Positions 5,074 to 5,355 of a stretch of 5,355 nt of DNA are shown in pieces. Position numbers and translations under genes: made by a program. The first letter of the stretch is position 1, and every line of letters begins with the position of its first letter. The notes beneath the pieces are model-generated. The model was given only the letters and a program-made list of their open reading frames with translations. It was not told the origin of the DNA and did not search any database. Source of the stretch: Trueperaceae bacterium (GTDB lineage Bacteria; Deinococcota; Deinococci; Deinococcales; Trueperaceae). The stretch covers positions 1-5,355 of the forward strand of contig JAGXHO010000140.1 in the NCBI GenBank assembly GCA_024636105.1, read 5' to 3'.

Positions 5074-5355
5074 TCAGCGTTCGGGCGCGCGCGTCACCTG
5101 GCCGGTGCGCGCGTCGACGCGCAGCACCTGCTCGGTGACGCCGCTCCGGACGACGACCTCGTAGACCAGCGTCGAGCCGGTGACCTCGGCGGCCGATTCG
5201 CCAGCGCCGGCCAAGAACGCCAAAGCGAGCCGCTCGGCTTCGGCCGCACCGACCGTCGCGCCCGACGCTCCACCGTGTATAGCCTGGTGGTGGGCCGCCA
5301 TCGAGCCGCCGCCGTGCATCCCGCCGGCCGCGCCCATGCCCATCGAGCCCATGCC
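5074..5355 (-). CDS. PepSY-domain protein with Met/His/Gly-rich N-terminus (5' end outside window)
   Basis: The frame ends with TGA at 5074-5076 and is still open at the window edge. The ATG at 5350-5352 is preceded in frame by a glycine codon, so the true start probably lies outside; from that ATG 92 residues are visible. Residues 1-30 are rich in Gly, Met and His (MGSMGMGAAGGMHGGGSM, then HHQAIH), a composition typical of extracytoplasmic copper-binding segments. Residues about 36-88 resemble a PepSY domain: an AEAERLALAFL helix, then LVYEVVVRSG, VLRVDARTGQVTRA, the classic strand and 'VDA.TGqV' ending. PepSY domains are small, often exported domains linked to inhibition or to membrane reductase/metal systems. 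A signal or membrane segment would be expected in the missing part. The next gene starts one base after its stop, so the two are almost certainly translated from one mRNA. The specific function is unknown. Confidence 0.75.
   Translation of the reverse strand, partial: GMGSMGMGAAGGMHGGGSMAAHHQAIHGGASGATVGAAEAERLALAFLAGAGESAAEVTGSTLVYEVVVRSGVTEQVLRVDARTGQVTRAPER

Noticed and set aside
1..5355. CRISPR array, tRNA/rRNA, insertion sequence or attachment site
   Set aside because: No regularly spaced repeats, no tRNA-like cloverleaf or rRNA motif, and no transposase or terminal inverted repeats were seen.

Overview
The window is very GC-rich (roughly 70% by eye) and dense with bacterial genes: six coding regions, five of them on the minus strand, with intergenic gaps of at most about 160 bases. 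The codon bias produces long spurious open frames on the opposite strand and in other frames. The copper-binding protein CueP has a cleavable signal peptide without a lipobox, which suggests release into a periplasm and so perhaps a diderm such as the Deinococcus/Truepera group. That placement is inference; an actinobacterium or another high-GC lineage cannot be excluded.

Layout. 1-447 (+) is the 3' end of a gene whose product ends in a WYL-like domain. Convergent with it, 495-1069 (-) is a VapBC-type toxin-antitoxin pair: an AbrB/SpoVT-fold antitoxin and a PIN-domain ribonuclease toxin that overlap by four bases, behind a recognisable promoter with a small palindrome. A strong hairpin at 1152-1188 separates this pair from a copper-handling cluster that fills the rest of the window. 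In transcription order on the minus strand the cluster holds: a Met/His/Gly-rich PepSY-domain protein (5355-5074, 5' end outside the window), a membrane-anchored Asp-box (BNR) beta-propeller of the F510_1955 type (5072-4071), a CopB-type P1B ATPase with a His-rich N-terminus and a CPH motif (3972-1840), and CueP (1771-1226).

How it fits together. A perfect 13+1+13 inverted repeat, GCCTACCCCACCC with its complement, lies 39 bases upstream of the ATPase start, inside a plausible promoter spacer. It resembles the GC-rich operators of CsoR/RicR copper sensors. A degenerate version of the same pattern lies upstream of cueP. The likely picture is a copper-inducible unit: the ATPase exports copper from the cytoplasm, CueP binds it outside, and the two upstream exported or membrane proteins have no established role but share the strand and context. 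No regulator gene is in the window. The most interesting unexplained items are the propeller and PepSY proteins tied to copper genes, and a cluster of perfect GGTCGC/GCGACC inverted repeats inside the first codons of the propeller gene.
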